A DNA stretch of 64,000 nt from Microbacterium maritypicum (GTDB taxonomy: Bacteria; Actinomycetota; Actinomycetes; Actinomycetales; Microbacteriaceae). Below are positions 56,618 to 64,000 of the stretch, piece after piece. Each line of letters starts with the position of its first letter. Position 1 is the first letter of the stretch. The notes beneath the pieces were generated by a model, which was given only the letters and a program-made list of their open reading frames with translations, was not told the DNA's origin and ran no database searches. The position numbers and the translations under genes were made by a program. The stretch is from contig NZ_CP168030.1 in NCBI RefSeq assembly GCF_041529975.1, positions 2,108,001 to 2,172,000 of the forward strand, given 5' to 3'.

Positions 56618-57103
56618 GTGACTGACAGCGACAGCCGACCGGCCGGAGAAGCCGCGATCCACCGTTCCGGTGAGCAGAGACATGACGTGACGCAGACGTT
56701 CGGGCACGATTCCGACCTGTCATTCGTGCCGTTCGGGGTGGAACTCACCGATGTGGAGCAGAGCGCGATCAGCGCCCTCCCCGCAGGATCGGCGTTGCTG
56801 CTGGTCCGTTCCGGCGCCCTCGCCGGTGCGCGCTACCTCCTCGACACCGATGTGACCACGGTCGGCCGTCACCCGGAGGCCGACATCTTCTTCGACGACG
56901 TGACCGTGTCCCGTCGTCATGCCGAGATCACCCGCACCGGGTCGACGTTCGAGATCATCGATCAGCGCTCGCTCAACGGAACGTACGTCAACGGGGAGCG
57001 CGTCGACCGCAGCCCGCTCGTGGACGGCTCAGAACTGCGTGTCGGCAAGTTCCGCCTGAACTTCTTCGCCTCCCCTCGCGATCGCGCGGCGGCGAACGAC
57101 TGA
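56618..57103 (+). CDS. garA: FHA-domain regulator GarA/OdhI
   Basis: GarA (OdhI in Corynebacterium) inhibits 2-oxoglutarate dehydrogenase and adjusts glutamate metabolism, controlled by Ser/Thr kinase phosphorylation of an N-terminal threonine. The 161-residue protein has the FHA core GRHPEADIFFDDVTVSRRH and SLNGTYVNGERV at about residues 85-125. The N-terminal region contains a Thr pair (VTQTFGHD), but the canonical ETTS motif is not evident. The GTG at 56618 follows AAGGAGGG. It is followed by the ftsR-like gene, as in Mycobacterium tuberculosis Rv1827-Rv1828. Confidence 0.9.
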   Translation: MTDSDSRPAGEAAIHRSGEQRHDVTQTFGHDSDLSFVPFGVELTDVEQSAISALPAGSALLLVRSGALAGARYLLDTDVTTVGRHPEADIFFDDVTVSRRHAEITRTGSTFEIIDQRSLNGTYVNGERVDRSPLVDGSELRVGKFRLNFFASPRDRAAAND

Positions 57104-57789
57104 TGGCGGCTACTCCCGCCCGCGAACGTTCCGCGTCCGCGGGCTTGCTGAGCATCGGCCAGGTCCTCGCTCGGCTCACACCGGAGTTCCCCGACCTCAC
57201 CTCCAGCAAACTGCGCTTCCTCGAGGTGCAGGGCATCGTCAGTCCCTCTCGAACCGAGTCCGGCTACCGCAAGTTCTCCGCGTCGGACATCGAGAGGCTG
57301 CGGCTCGGCCTCACCCTGCAGCGCGACCACTATCTTCCGCTGAGCGTGATCCGCGAGCAGCTCGACGACGTCGATGCGGGTGGGGAGGCGACACCGCTCG
57401 CTCCGCCGCCCTCGATCACGCCGGCGCCGCGCAGATACCGTCGCGACGAGCTGCTGGCCGCAGCCGGTGCGGGCCCGCAGCTGCTCAACGATGCGATCAG
57501 CACCGGCGTCATCATCGCGCAGGAGAGCTACCAGGAGACGACGGTCACGCTGCTGCGCGGCCTCGTCGCCCTCGACCGCCACGGCATCGAGCCGCGGCAC
57601 CTGCGTTCCCTGCGTCAGGGGGCGGAGCGCGAGGTCGCGCTCATCGAATCGGCGATGTCCGCGCTGCTGCGTCGGACGGACGCACCGTCTCGCGCCAAGG
57701 CCAGCGAACTCGCGCCCGAACTGGCGACGAAGATCGACGAAGTGCGCTCGCTCTTCGTCAGGGACGCACTGTCACGAGTGCTTTCGTAA
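57103..57789 (+). CDS. ftsR: MerR-family regulator FtsR-like (Rv1828 type)
   Basis: A 228-residue MerR-type regulator. The winged helix is SIGQVLARLTPEFPDLTSSKLRF, LEVQGIVSPSRTESGYRKF (residues 17-60), without the metal-binding Cys of metal sensors. The second domain (from about residue 105) is a helical effector region typical of the Rv1828/FtsR group, which in Corynebacterium glutamicum activates ftsZ. It overlaps garA by one base. The gene-neighbour pattern garA-ftsR-merR supports the assignment. Its direct target here is not shown. Confidence 0.85.
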   Translation: MAATPARERSASAGLLSIGQVLARLTPEFPDLTSSKLRFLEVQGIVSPSRTESGYRKFSASDIERLRLGLTLQRDHYLPLSVIREQLDDVDAGGEATPLAPPPSITPAPRRYRRDELLAAAGAGPQLLNDAISTGVIIAQESYQETTVTLLRGLVALDRHGIEPRHLRSLRQGAEREVALIESAMSALLRRTDAPSRAKASELAPELATKIDEVRSLFVRDALSRVLS

Positions 57790-57889
57790 CGAACTGGTTG
57801 CGACACACCTTCGCGGTCCCGCGGATGTGATTGCCGGTGCCCAGGCACTGCTCTACCGTGGAAGATAACCGTTCCAGGGAGGATTTCAG

Positions 57890-58435
57890 ATGAATGCGGA
57901 TGAGCTCGCAGGAGACCCGCGGTTCGTACCCGAACTCCTCTTCACCGACGGTCTTCCGGCCATGGATGACGAGGTCGGCTACCGTGGCGCGGTCGCCGCT
58001 CGCGCCGCCGGCATCACCTACCGTCAGCTGGACTACTGGGCGCGTACCGAGCTGGTGGAACCCACCGTTCGCGGGGCGAACGGTTCCGGCTCGCAGCGTC
58101 TCTACGGCTTCCGCGACATCCTCGTGCTGAAGCTCGTGAAGAGCCTGCTCGACACGGGCATCTCGCTGCAGCAGATCCGAACGGCCGTCGACGAGCTGCG
58201 ACGTGCGGGTATCCGCGACCTCGCCGGTACGACGCTCATGAGCGACGGTGCGTCGGTCTACCTGTGCACCTCGAACGACGAGGTCATCGACCTCGTGAGC
58301 CGCGGCCAGGGCGTCTTCGGCATCGCCGTCGGCAAGGTCCTCCGTGAGGTGGAGTCGACGCTGGTCGCATTCGATGCGACCGCTCCGGATCCGGTCGACG
58401 AGCTCTCCGCCCGTCGGACCAAGCGCTCCGCCTGA
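57890..58435 (+). CDS. MerR-family regulator (Rv1830 type)
   Basis: A 181-residue MerR-type protein. The winged helix is RAAGITYRQLDYWARTELVE, GSQRLYGFRDILVLKLVKSL (residues 43-95), with a short dimerisation helix LLDTGISLQQIRTAVDELRR and a C-terminal domain (VYLCTSNDEVIDLVSRGQG). This matches the second MerR gene that follows Rv1828-Rv1829 in mycobacteria; the intervening bifunctional nuclease gene (Rv1829, DUF151) is absent here. The ATG at 57890 is preceded by GGAGG. Its targets are unknown. Confidence 0.85.
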   Translation: MNADELAGDPRFVPELLFTDGLPAMDDEVGYRGAVAARAAGITYRQLDYWARTELVEPTVRGANGSGSQRLYGFRDILVLKLVKSLLDTGISLQQIRTAVDELRRAGIRDLAGTTLMSDGASVYLCTSNDEVIDLVSRGQGVFGIAVGKVLREVESTLVAFDATAPDPVDELSARRTKRSA

Positions 58436-58459
58436 CACCGCGCCTCCCCGACATACAGA

Positions 58460-58490
58460 AAACGGCCGTCCTCGATGAGGGTGGCCGTTT
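58460..58490. terminator. Bidirectional terminator between merR and the parA-like gene
   Basis: AAACGGCC (58460-58467) and GGCCGTTT (58483-58490) with an inner partial stem; T-rich and A-rich flanks allow termination in both directions. It lies in the convergent gap. Confidence 0.8.
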
Positions 58491-58510
58491 CGCTGTGCGC
58501 GTGGGGAGGA

Positions 58511-59323
58511 TCAGCTCTGTGGACCGCTCTCGGGCACGGCGATCCGACCGGTGCGGATGATCCGGTCGAGAAGCGAATCGAAGTCGGCCGCCAGTTCCTG
58601 GGCGGAATCGCCGGGCCAGATGTGCAGCGGCTTGGCGGCACCCTGCGCCTGCTGCAGCGAAGTGCGCTCCGGCAGCTGCGGGGAGAGCACGAGGGGGCCG
58701 AACATGTCGCGCAGTTCCTTGATGCGGAACTGGTGCTCGATGGACTGCGGGCGCACGCGGTTCACGACGATGCCGAGAGGCTGCAGTCGGGGAGAGAGAC
58801 CGCGACGGATCTCCTCGATGGCGCGGAGGGCGCGATCGGCGGCGGCCACGGAGAAGAGACCGGGCTCGGTGACGACCATGACGCGATCGCTCGCGGCCCA
58901 GGCGGTGCGGGTCAGGGCGTTCAGCGAGGGCGCGCAGTCGACGAGCACGAGGTCGTAGTCCGCCTCGACGGAGGCGAGCGCCTCCTCGAGCTTCCAGACG
59001 TCGCGCACGCTCGGGTGCGGGCCGTCGAAGTTGATCGCAGAAGGGCTCCCGATCAGCACGTCGATGGTGCCGGGGTGGACCTTCGCCCAGCCGCTGGAGG
59101 TGATCGCCTGACGGACCACCTTCTCTTTCGGGTTCGCCAGGACGTCGGCGATGTTGAGTCGTCCGGCCACCTGGATGTCCATCCCGGTGGAGACGTCGGA
59201 CTGCGGGTCGAGGTCGACGACGAGAGTCCGGACGCCTCGGGCGAAAGCCGCTGAGGCCAGCCCGAGTGTCACGGTCGTCTTGCCGACGCCCCCCTTGAGA
59301 GAGCTGACGCTGAGTACGTGCAC
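58511..59323 (-). CDS. ParA/MinD-superfamily ATPase
   Basis: A 270-residue ATPase with the deviant Walker A SSLKGGVGKTTVTLG at residues 7-21, VVDLDPQSDVSTGMD and VLVDCAPSLNALTR. There is no long N-terminal extension, so it is of the soluble ParA type. Of three in-frame GTG codons (59332, 59329, 59323), the last is preferred because TAACGT lies seven bases before it and the protein then starts HVLSVSSLKGG, a usual ParA N-terminus. A conserved actinobacterial neighbour of garA/merR; no ParB gene is adjacent. The cargo is unknown. Confidence 0.85.
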   Translation of the reverse strand: MHVLSVSSLKGGVGKTTVTLGLASAAFARGVRTLVVDLDPQSDVSTGMDIQVAGRLNIADVLANPKEKVVRQAITSSGWAKVHPGTIDVLIGSPSAINFDGPHPSVRDVWKLEEALASVEADYDLVLVDCAPSLNALTRTAWAASDRVMVVTEPGLFSVAAADRALRAIEEIRRGLSPRLQPLGIVVNRVRPQSIEHQFRIKELRDMFGPLVLSPQLPERTSLQQAQGAAKPLHIWPGDSAQELAADFDSLLDRIIRTGRIAVPESGPQS

Positions 59324-59416
59324 GGACACCACGTTACCTTCCCCTAGGCTGAGGGAACACTCAGCCCCGCCCCATGCGCATCGAAAACGCTGCGCATCGA
59401 GCTTTCAGAGGTGTGC

Positions 59417-62400
59417 ATGTTCCAGAAGATCCTTGTGGCGAACCGCGGCGAGATCGCGATCCGCGCATTCCGTGCAGCAGTCGAAGTGGGGGCGCGCACC
59501 GTCGCGGTGTTCCCTCATGAGGACCGCGGCTCGGTGCATCGGCTCAAGGCCGACGAGGCCTACGAGATCGGGGAGCGCGGCCATCCGGTGCGCGCATACC
59601 TCAACGTCGACGAGATCATCCGCGTCGCTCTCGAATCGGGAGCGGATGCGATCTACCCCGGATACGGCTTCCTCTCGGAGAACCCCGAGCTGGCCGAGAA
59701 GGCTGCAGCCAACGGCATCGTGTTCATCGGTCCGCCCTCCAAAGTCCTGGAGATGGCGGGGAACAAGGTCGAGGCGAAGCGTCATGCGATCGAGGCGGGC
59801 GTGCCCGTCCTCCGATCCACGGAAGCCTCCGACGACGTCGATGCTCTCGTCGCCCAGGCGGAGGACATCGGGTTCCCGCTCTTCGCCAAGGCGGTCGCCG
59901 GCGGCGGCGGTCGCGGCATGCGCCGTGTCGAGACGTTCGGTGATCTCGCCCCCGCGCTGGCCGAGGCCATGCGCGAGGCGGCCAGCGCATTCGGAGACGC
60001 CCGGATGTTCCTCGAGCAGGCGGTCGTGCGCCCGCGGCACATCGAGGTGCAGATCCTCGCGGACAAGACCGGCGAGACCGTGCACCTGTTCGAGCGCGAC
60101 TGCTCGGTGCAGCGACGTCACCAGAAGGTCGTGGAGATCGCTCCGGCTCCGAACCTCGACGACAGCGTCCGCACCGCGCTGCACGGGTACGCGGTCGCGT
60201 TCGCGCGGTCCATCGGCTACGAGAACGCCGGCACGGTCGAGTTCCTGCTCGAGACGGCGGGGGAGCGCACGGGCGAGGTCGTCTTCATCGAGATGAACCC
60301 GCGCATCCAGGTGGAGCACACGGTCACCGAGGAGGTGACCGACGTCGACCTCGTGCAGAGCCAGATGCGCATCGCGTCCGGGCAGACCCTCGCCGACCTG
60401 GGCCTGCAGCAGGAGAATCTGCATCTGCGTGGCGCGGCGCTGCAGTGCCGGATCACGACGGAGGACCCGACGCAGGGCTTCCGTCCCGACACCGGAAAGA
60501 TCACGACCTACCGCTCGCCCGGCGGCGCCGGCATCCGTCTCGACGGCGGAACCGTGCACCAGGGGGCACAGATCAGCCCGCACTTCGACTCCATGCTGGC
60601 GAAGCTGACCTGCCGTGGTCGCGACTTCCCCGCCGCCGTCGCCCGAGCGCGTCGCGCCCTGGCGGAATTCCGCATCCGCGGCGTCTCCACCAACATCCCC
60701 TTCCTGCAGGCGCTGCTGGAGGATGACGCGTTCATCGCGGGCGATGTGAGCACCTCGTTCATCGACGAGCGGCCCGAGCTTCTGCGCGGGCGGGTGTCGA
60801 AGGACCGCGGGACGAAGTACTTGAACTGGCTGGTCGATGTCACCGTCAACAAGCCGCACGGCGCCCACCCGGGAGTGATCGATCCCTCGTCGAAGCTGCC
60901 GACGGTCGAGCTGACCACGGAACCGCCGGCCGGCTCTCGTCAGCGGCTTCTCGAACTCGGGCCGGAGGGCTTCGCCCGCAGCCTCCGCGAGCAGACCACC
61001 TTGGCGATCACCGACACCACCTTCCGTGATGCGCACCAGTCCCTCCTGGCGACGAGGGTCCGCACGAAGGACCTCGTCGCGGCCGCTCCGTACCTGGCGC
61101 GGCTGACCCCTGGACTGCTGTCCGTCGAGGCCTGGGGCGGCGCGACCTACGACGTCGCCCTGCGGTTCCTGGGCGAGGACCCGTGGGAGCGGCTCGACAA
61201 GCTGCGTGCCGCATTGCCGAACGTCGCGATCCAGATGCTGCTGCGCGGCCGCAACACGGTCGGCTACACGCCCTACCCGACGGCGGTCACCGAGGCGTTC
61301 GTCGCGGAGGCGGCTGCCAGTGGTGTCGACATCTTCCGCATCTTCGACGCGCTCAACGACGTGGAGCAGATGCGACCGGCGATCGAGGCCGTCCGCAAGA
61401 CGGGCACGGCTGTCGCCGAGGTGGCGCTCTGCTACACCGGCGACCTGCTCGACCCCGCAGAAGACCTCTACACGCTCGACTACTACCTGAAGCTGGCCGA
61501 CCAGATCGTCGAGGCGGGCGCGCACATCATCGCGATCAAGGACATGGCGGGCCTGCTGCGCCCGGCGGCCGCGGCGAAGCTCGTCGCAGCGCTGCGTGAG
61601 CGTTTCGACCTCCCGGTGCATCTGCACACGCACGACACGCCGGGCGGTCAGCTGGCCACGCTCCTCGCAGCCAGCGCCGTCGGCGTCGATGCCGTGGATG
61701 CGGCGTCGGCACCTCTGTCCGGCACCACGAGCCAGCCGTCCCTGTCTTCGCTCGTCGCAGCTCTCGCGCACACCGAGCGGGACAGCGGGATCTCGCTCGA
61801 CGGCGTGTCCGACCTCGAGCCGTACTGGGAAGCGGTGCGTCGGGCGTACGCTCCGTTCGAGTCCGGGCTTCCGGGGCCGACGGGGCGCGTCTACCACCAC
61901 GAGATCCCCGGCGGTCAGCTCTCGAATCTGCGTCAGCAGGCGAAGGCGCTGGGCCTCGCGGACGACTTCGAGCTCATCGAGGACATGTACGCAGCCGCCG
62001 ACCGGATCCTGGGACGCGTGCCGAAGGTGACTCCCTCCTCCAAGGTGGTCGGCGACCTGGCCCTTCACCTCGCAGCCGTGAAGGCGGATCCCGCCGACTT
62101 CGAGGCCAACCCGGAGAAGTACGACGTGCCGGATTCGGTCGTCGGCTTCATGGCGGGCGAGCTGGGCGATCTGCCCGGCGGGTGGCCGGAGCCCTTCCGG
62201 ACGAAGGTTCTCGCCGGACGCTCGGTGCGGCTCGGTCTCACGGAGATCACCTCGGAGGACGAGGCAGCACTCGCCGGAACCAGCGCCGAGCGGCGGACAC
62301 GACTGAACACCCTGCTGTTCCCCGGACCGACCGCGGAATTCGCCCAGCGCCGTGAGCTCTTCGGCGATCTCTCCGTGCTCGACACCAGCGACTACCTCTA

Positions 62401-62824
62401 CGGCTTGGTCGCAGGGCAGGAGCACATGATCGAGATCGATCGGGGAGTGCAGCTCTACGTCGGTATCGAAGCGATCGGTGAAGCGGACGACAAGGGCATG
62501 CGGACCGTGATGACGACGCTCAACGGACAGCTCCGCCCCGTGTTCGTGCGCGATCGCTCGATCGTCGTCGACGCGCACGAGGTGGAGAAGGCGGACACCT
62601 CTGTTCCCGGGCAGGTCGCGGCTCCGTTCTCGGGGGTCGTGACTCTGAAGGCCGAAGTCGGCGCCGCAGTGCGGGCCGGGGAGCCGGTCGCGTCGATCGA
62701 GGCGATGAAGATGGAAGCGGCCATCACCGCGCCCGTCGACGGCGTCATCGAGCGCCATGCGATCGCCGAGACGCAGCAGGTGGATGCCGGAGATCTTTTG
62801 GTCGTGATCCGCCCCGCGCACTAA
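59417..62824 (+). CDS. pyc: Pyruvate carboxylase
   Basis: Pyc carboxylates pyruvate to oxaloacetate, the main anaplerotic reaction. The 1135-residue protein has all domains in order: biotin carboxylase with ILVANRGEIAIRAFRAA at the N-terminus, ATP-grasp loop GGGGRGMRRVE and EMNPRIQVEHTVTEE (about residue 298), carboxyltransferase with TDTTFRDAHQSLLATR (about 533), allosteric linker, and a C-terminal biotin domain with Lys1098 in EAMKMEA. The ATG at 59417 is preferred over a GTG six bases upstream. A large hairpin follows the stop. Confidence 0.97.
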   Translation: MFQKILVANRGEIAIRAFRAAVEVGARTVAVFPHEDRGSVHRLKADEAYEIGERGHPVRAYLNVDEIIRVALESGADAIYPGYGFLSENPELAEKAAANGIVFIGPPSKVLEMAGNKVEAKRHAIEAGVPVLRSTEASDDVDALVAQAEDIGFPLFAKAVAGGGGRGMRRVETFGDLAPALAEAMREAASAFGDARMFLEQAVVRPRHIEVQILADKTGETVHLFERDCSVQRRHQKVVEIAPAPNLDDSVRTALHGYAVAFARSIGYENAGTVEFLLETAGERTGEVVFIEMNPRIQVEHTVTEEVTDVDLVQSQMRIASGQTLADLGLQQENLHLRGAALQCRITTEDPTQGFRPDTGKITTYRSPGGAGIRLDGGTVHQGAQISPHFDSMLAKLTCRGRDFPAAVARARRALAEFRIRGVSTNIPFLQALLEDDAFIAGDVSTSFIDERPELLRGRVSKDRGTKYLNWLVDVTVNKPHGAHPGVIDPSSKLPTVELTTEPPAGSRQRLLELGPEGFARSLREQTTLAITDTTFRDAHQSLLATRVRTKDLVAAAPYLARLTPGLLSVEAWGGATYDVALRFLGEDPWERLDKLRAALPNVAIQMLLRGRNTVGYTPYPTAVTEAFVAEAAASGVDIFRIFDALNDVEQMRPAIEAVRKTGTAVAEVALCYTGDLLDPAEDLYTLDYYLKLADQIVEAGAHIIAIKDMAGLLRPAAAAKLVAALRERFDLPVHLHTHDTPGGQLATLLAASAVGVDAVDAASAPLSGTTSQPSLSSLVAALAHTERDSGISLDGVSDLEPYWEAVRRAYAPFESGLPGPTGRVYHHEIPGGQLSNLRQQAKALGLADDFELIEDMYAAADRILGRVPKVTPSSKVVGDLALHLAAVKADPADFEANPEKYDVPDSVVGFMAGELGDLPGGWPEPFRTKVLAGRSVRLGLTEITSEDEAALAGTSAERRTRLNTLLFPGPTAEFAQRRELFGDLSVLDTSDYLYGLVAGQEHMIEIDRGVQLYVGIEAIGEADDKGMRTVMTTLNGQLRPVFVRDRSIVVDAHEVEKADTSVPGQVAAPFSGVVTLKAEVGAAVRAGEPVASIEAMKMEAAITAPVDGVIERHAIAETQQVDAGDLLVVIRPAH

Positions 62825-62827
62825 CCT

Positions 62828-62876
62828 TGTGCGGGCGAGGCCTGCGCACCATGTGCGCATACCCGAGGCCCGCACA
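62828..62876 (+). terminator. Cruciform-like hairpin after pyc
   Basis: An outer 9-bp stem (62828-62836 with 62868-62876) encloses a 7-bp stem TGCGCAC/GTGCGCA (62843-62849 with 62853-62859). It lies 4 bases after the pyc stop and 16 bases before the next start; no T-run is present. Confidence 0.5.
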
Positions 62877-62892
62877 GGCTGGGAGCGAGATC

Positions 62893-64000
62893 GTGACACC
62901 GAAGAACATCACTGACCCCGACGAGAGCCCGCTGGGGGTGCTCGATGAAGCCGCGTCACTCGACACGGCCGGCATCGGCATCCTCGGCGGGACCGCGCAG
63001 GTCAGCGTGACGCTGCCCAAGGACGAGGATGACGACCTCACCGACGACGGGGTCGTCGAGGGAGAGGTGGTCGGCGACCTCGTGATCGACCCTCCCGCTG
63101 CCGTGCAGCCCGCGGTGGCGCCCGCGTCCGCGGCGAAGCCGTTGGCCTCGGGGGAGCCCGCCGTGGAGGCGACCGCCGCTCCGGCCGAGCGTGCGGCCCC
63201 CGCGAAGAAGCCGAAGAAGCAGAAGGCAGCGGCGAAGACCCCGATCCCGACCCCGGTCCCGGCTCCGAAGAAGGTCGAAGATCTCGGGCGTCCGGCGAGA
63301 GGGGTCGACGAGACCGCGGTCGAGAAGCCCGCGGTCGACGAGCCCGAGCCCGAGGCCGAGGTCGTCGAGTCGGCGGTCGTCCACGCCGCCGCGATCGACG
63401 AGGCCCCGGTGTCCTCGCCTCCGCTGGTCCATCCGCGTTCGGAGAACATCATCGATGCCGTGGTCATCGAAGAACCCGACGCCACCGCGCTCGTCGATAC
63501 GCCGGACGACGACGAGCAGTCCGAAGAGGCGGCCACTGCGGAACGCTTCCTCGCCAGAGCGAAGGCCGACGCCGCACCGGCGCCCGCTGCACCGGCGCCC
63601 GCTGCGTCCGTGCCCGCTGCACCGGCGCCCGCTGCGTCCGTGCCTGCCAGAGCGTCCGTCGAGAAGGAGAACAGGTCCGTGTCCACTCCCGATGAGAACA
63701 AGTCCGTCGCCTCCCAGCCCGTCCGACCCGCTCCGCGCGTCGACGTCACGCTCACGTCCAAACGTCTGGACGACCTGGGCGATGCCTCGAGGGAGTCGGC
63801 TGACCTGCTGACCGCCGACCGGCTGCTCGACCCGCACCGGCTCGCGAAGCCCGAACCGGAAGGCGCGTGGAGCCACTTCCTCTATGCCGTCTCCGGGCGG
63901 CGCATCAACATCGGAGACGGACGCCGTGCGCGCGAGCGCAAGGCCCTGTCGGCGCGGATCGCCGCTCCGCTCGCCGGCGGAGCGCGGTTCGTCCCGGTGC
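62893..64000 (+). CDS. MinD/ParA-like ATPase with long disordered N-terminus, 3'-truncated
   Basis: GTG at 62893 opens a frame that stays open to the window end (369 codons). The first 280 residues are acidic, Pro/Ala-rich and probably disordered, with a short tandem repeat. From about residue 290 the sequence becomes ordered (SKRLDDLGDASRESADLLTA) and continues RLLDPHRLAKPEPEGAWSHFLYAVSGRRINIGDG, which resembles the linker that precedes the P-loop of actinobacterial MinD/ParA-like proteins. The ATPase motif itself lies outside the window, so the family assignment is tentative. It is downstream of pyc and probably separately translated. Confidence 0.6.
   Translation, partial: MTPKNITDPDESPLGVLDEAASLDTAGIGILGGTAQVSVTLPKDEDDDLTDDGVVEGEVVGDLVIDPPAAVQPAVAPASAAKPLASGEPAVEATAAPAERAAPAKKPKKQKAAAKTPIPTPVPAPKKVEDLGRPARGVDETAVEKPAVDEPEPEAEVVESAVVHAAAIDEAPVSSPPLVHPRSENIIDAVVIEEPDATALVDTPDDDEQSEEAATAERFLARAKADAAPAPAAPAPAASVPAAPAPAASVPARASVEKENRSVSTPDENKSVASQPVRPAPRVDVTLTSKRLDDLGDASRESADLLTADRLLDPHRLAKPEPEGAWSHFLYAVSGRRINIGDGRRARERKALSARIAAPLAGGARFVPV
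63583..63642 (+). repeat. Perfect 30-bp tandem duplication in the MinD-like gene
   Basis: 63583-63612 is repeated exactly at 63613-63642, encoding two copies of a ten-residue Pro/Ala/Ser/Val unit in the disordered region; part of it also recurs just upstream. The frame is preserved. Confidence 0.85.

Noticed and set aside
59405..62899. Very long open frame (over 1100 codons) antisense to pyruvate carboxylase
   Set aside because: It is the codon-bias shadow of pyc; its translation is Arg/Val/Leu-rich with no domain, and pyc is unmistakable on the plus strand.

Overview
The window is a contiguous high-G+C actinobacterial chromosome segment. The gene order pyrG, Nudix, xerD, parA, scpA, scpB, rluB, tyrA, cmk, der, the garA and ftsR-like genes, the DUF222/HNH gene, helR and the type III PKS cluster together suggest a Microbacteriaceae chromosome, most likely Microbacterium. 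That assignment rests on gene content and protein style; no database search was possible.

Layout. (1) Bases 1-9567 are a dense housekeeping operon with many start/stop overlaps: CTP synthase (5' end outside the window), Nudix hydrolase, XerD, ParA, ScpA/ScpB, a 23S rRNA pseudouridine synthase, prephenate dehydrogenase, cytidylate kinase and Der. (2) 9629-14254 holds a Nudix-NYN fusion, a DUF222/HNH nuclease with a LexA-like box, an S4 protein, a YhhN protein, a DUF2262-like protein and a GNAT enzyme. (3) tRNA-Pro(GGG) at 14363-14439 is followed by about 4.6 kb of small, poorly known genes with SUKH-type, DUF1963-like and leucine-rich-repeat features, resembling an immunity-gene island. It ends at the decayed 3' end of an oxidoreductase gene. 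(4) 19305-30594 is a LacI-controlled glycan-use locus: a solute-binding lipoprotein, a very large sortase-anchored PL8 polysaccharide lyase, a GH130 phosphorylase, two ABC permeases, the LacI repressor and a phosphomannomutase-like HAD protein. Two divergent promoters carry the same 15-bp operator.

(5) 30617-36058 is a TetR-controlled cluster of unknown substrate: a sarcosine-oxidase-like flavoenzyme, an amidohydrolase, an esterase and an FAD-linked hydroxyacid dehydrogenase. (6) 36151-40513 holds a HerA-like ATPase with a membrane protein, then leuA with a leucine-codon leader peptide and a divergent FadR-type regulator. (7) 40525-44052 contains helR with a near-perfect rifamycin-associated element and a divergent FMN reductase. 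(8) 44069-49853 is the complete mutasome operon imuA'-imuB-dnaE2 with a LexA-like box similar to the one at the DUF222 gene. (9) 49985-54392 holds a short prepilin peptidase, a CYTH protein and a type III PKS/methyltransferase/monooxygenase cluster. (10) 54459-64000 returns to core genes: lpdA, a CopC protein, garA, ftsR-like and merR, a ParA-like ATPase, pyruvate carboxylase, and the start of a MinD-like protein that runs off the end.

One pattern cuts across the window. At least 17 start codons lie 6-7 bases after a TANNNT hexamer and mostly lack a Shine-Dalgarno sequence, as expected for leaderless transcripts. I used this to choose several starts. The most interesting items are the glycan locus with its paired operators, the shared SOS-like boxes, the RAE at helR, the leucine leader peptide, and the small-gene island.
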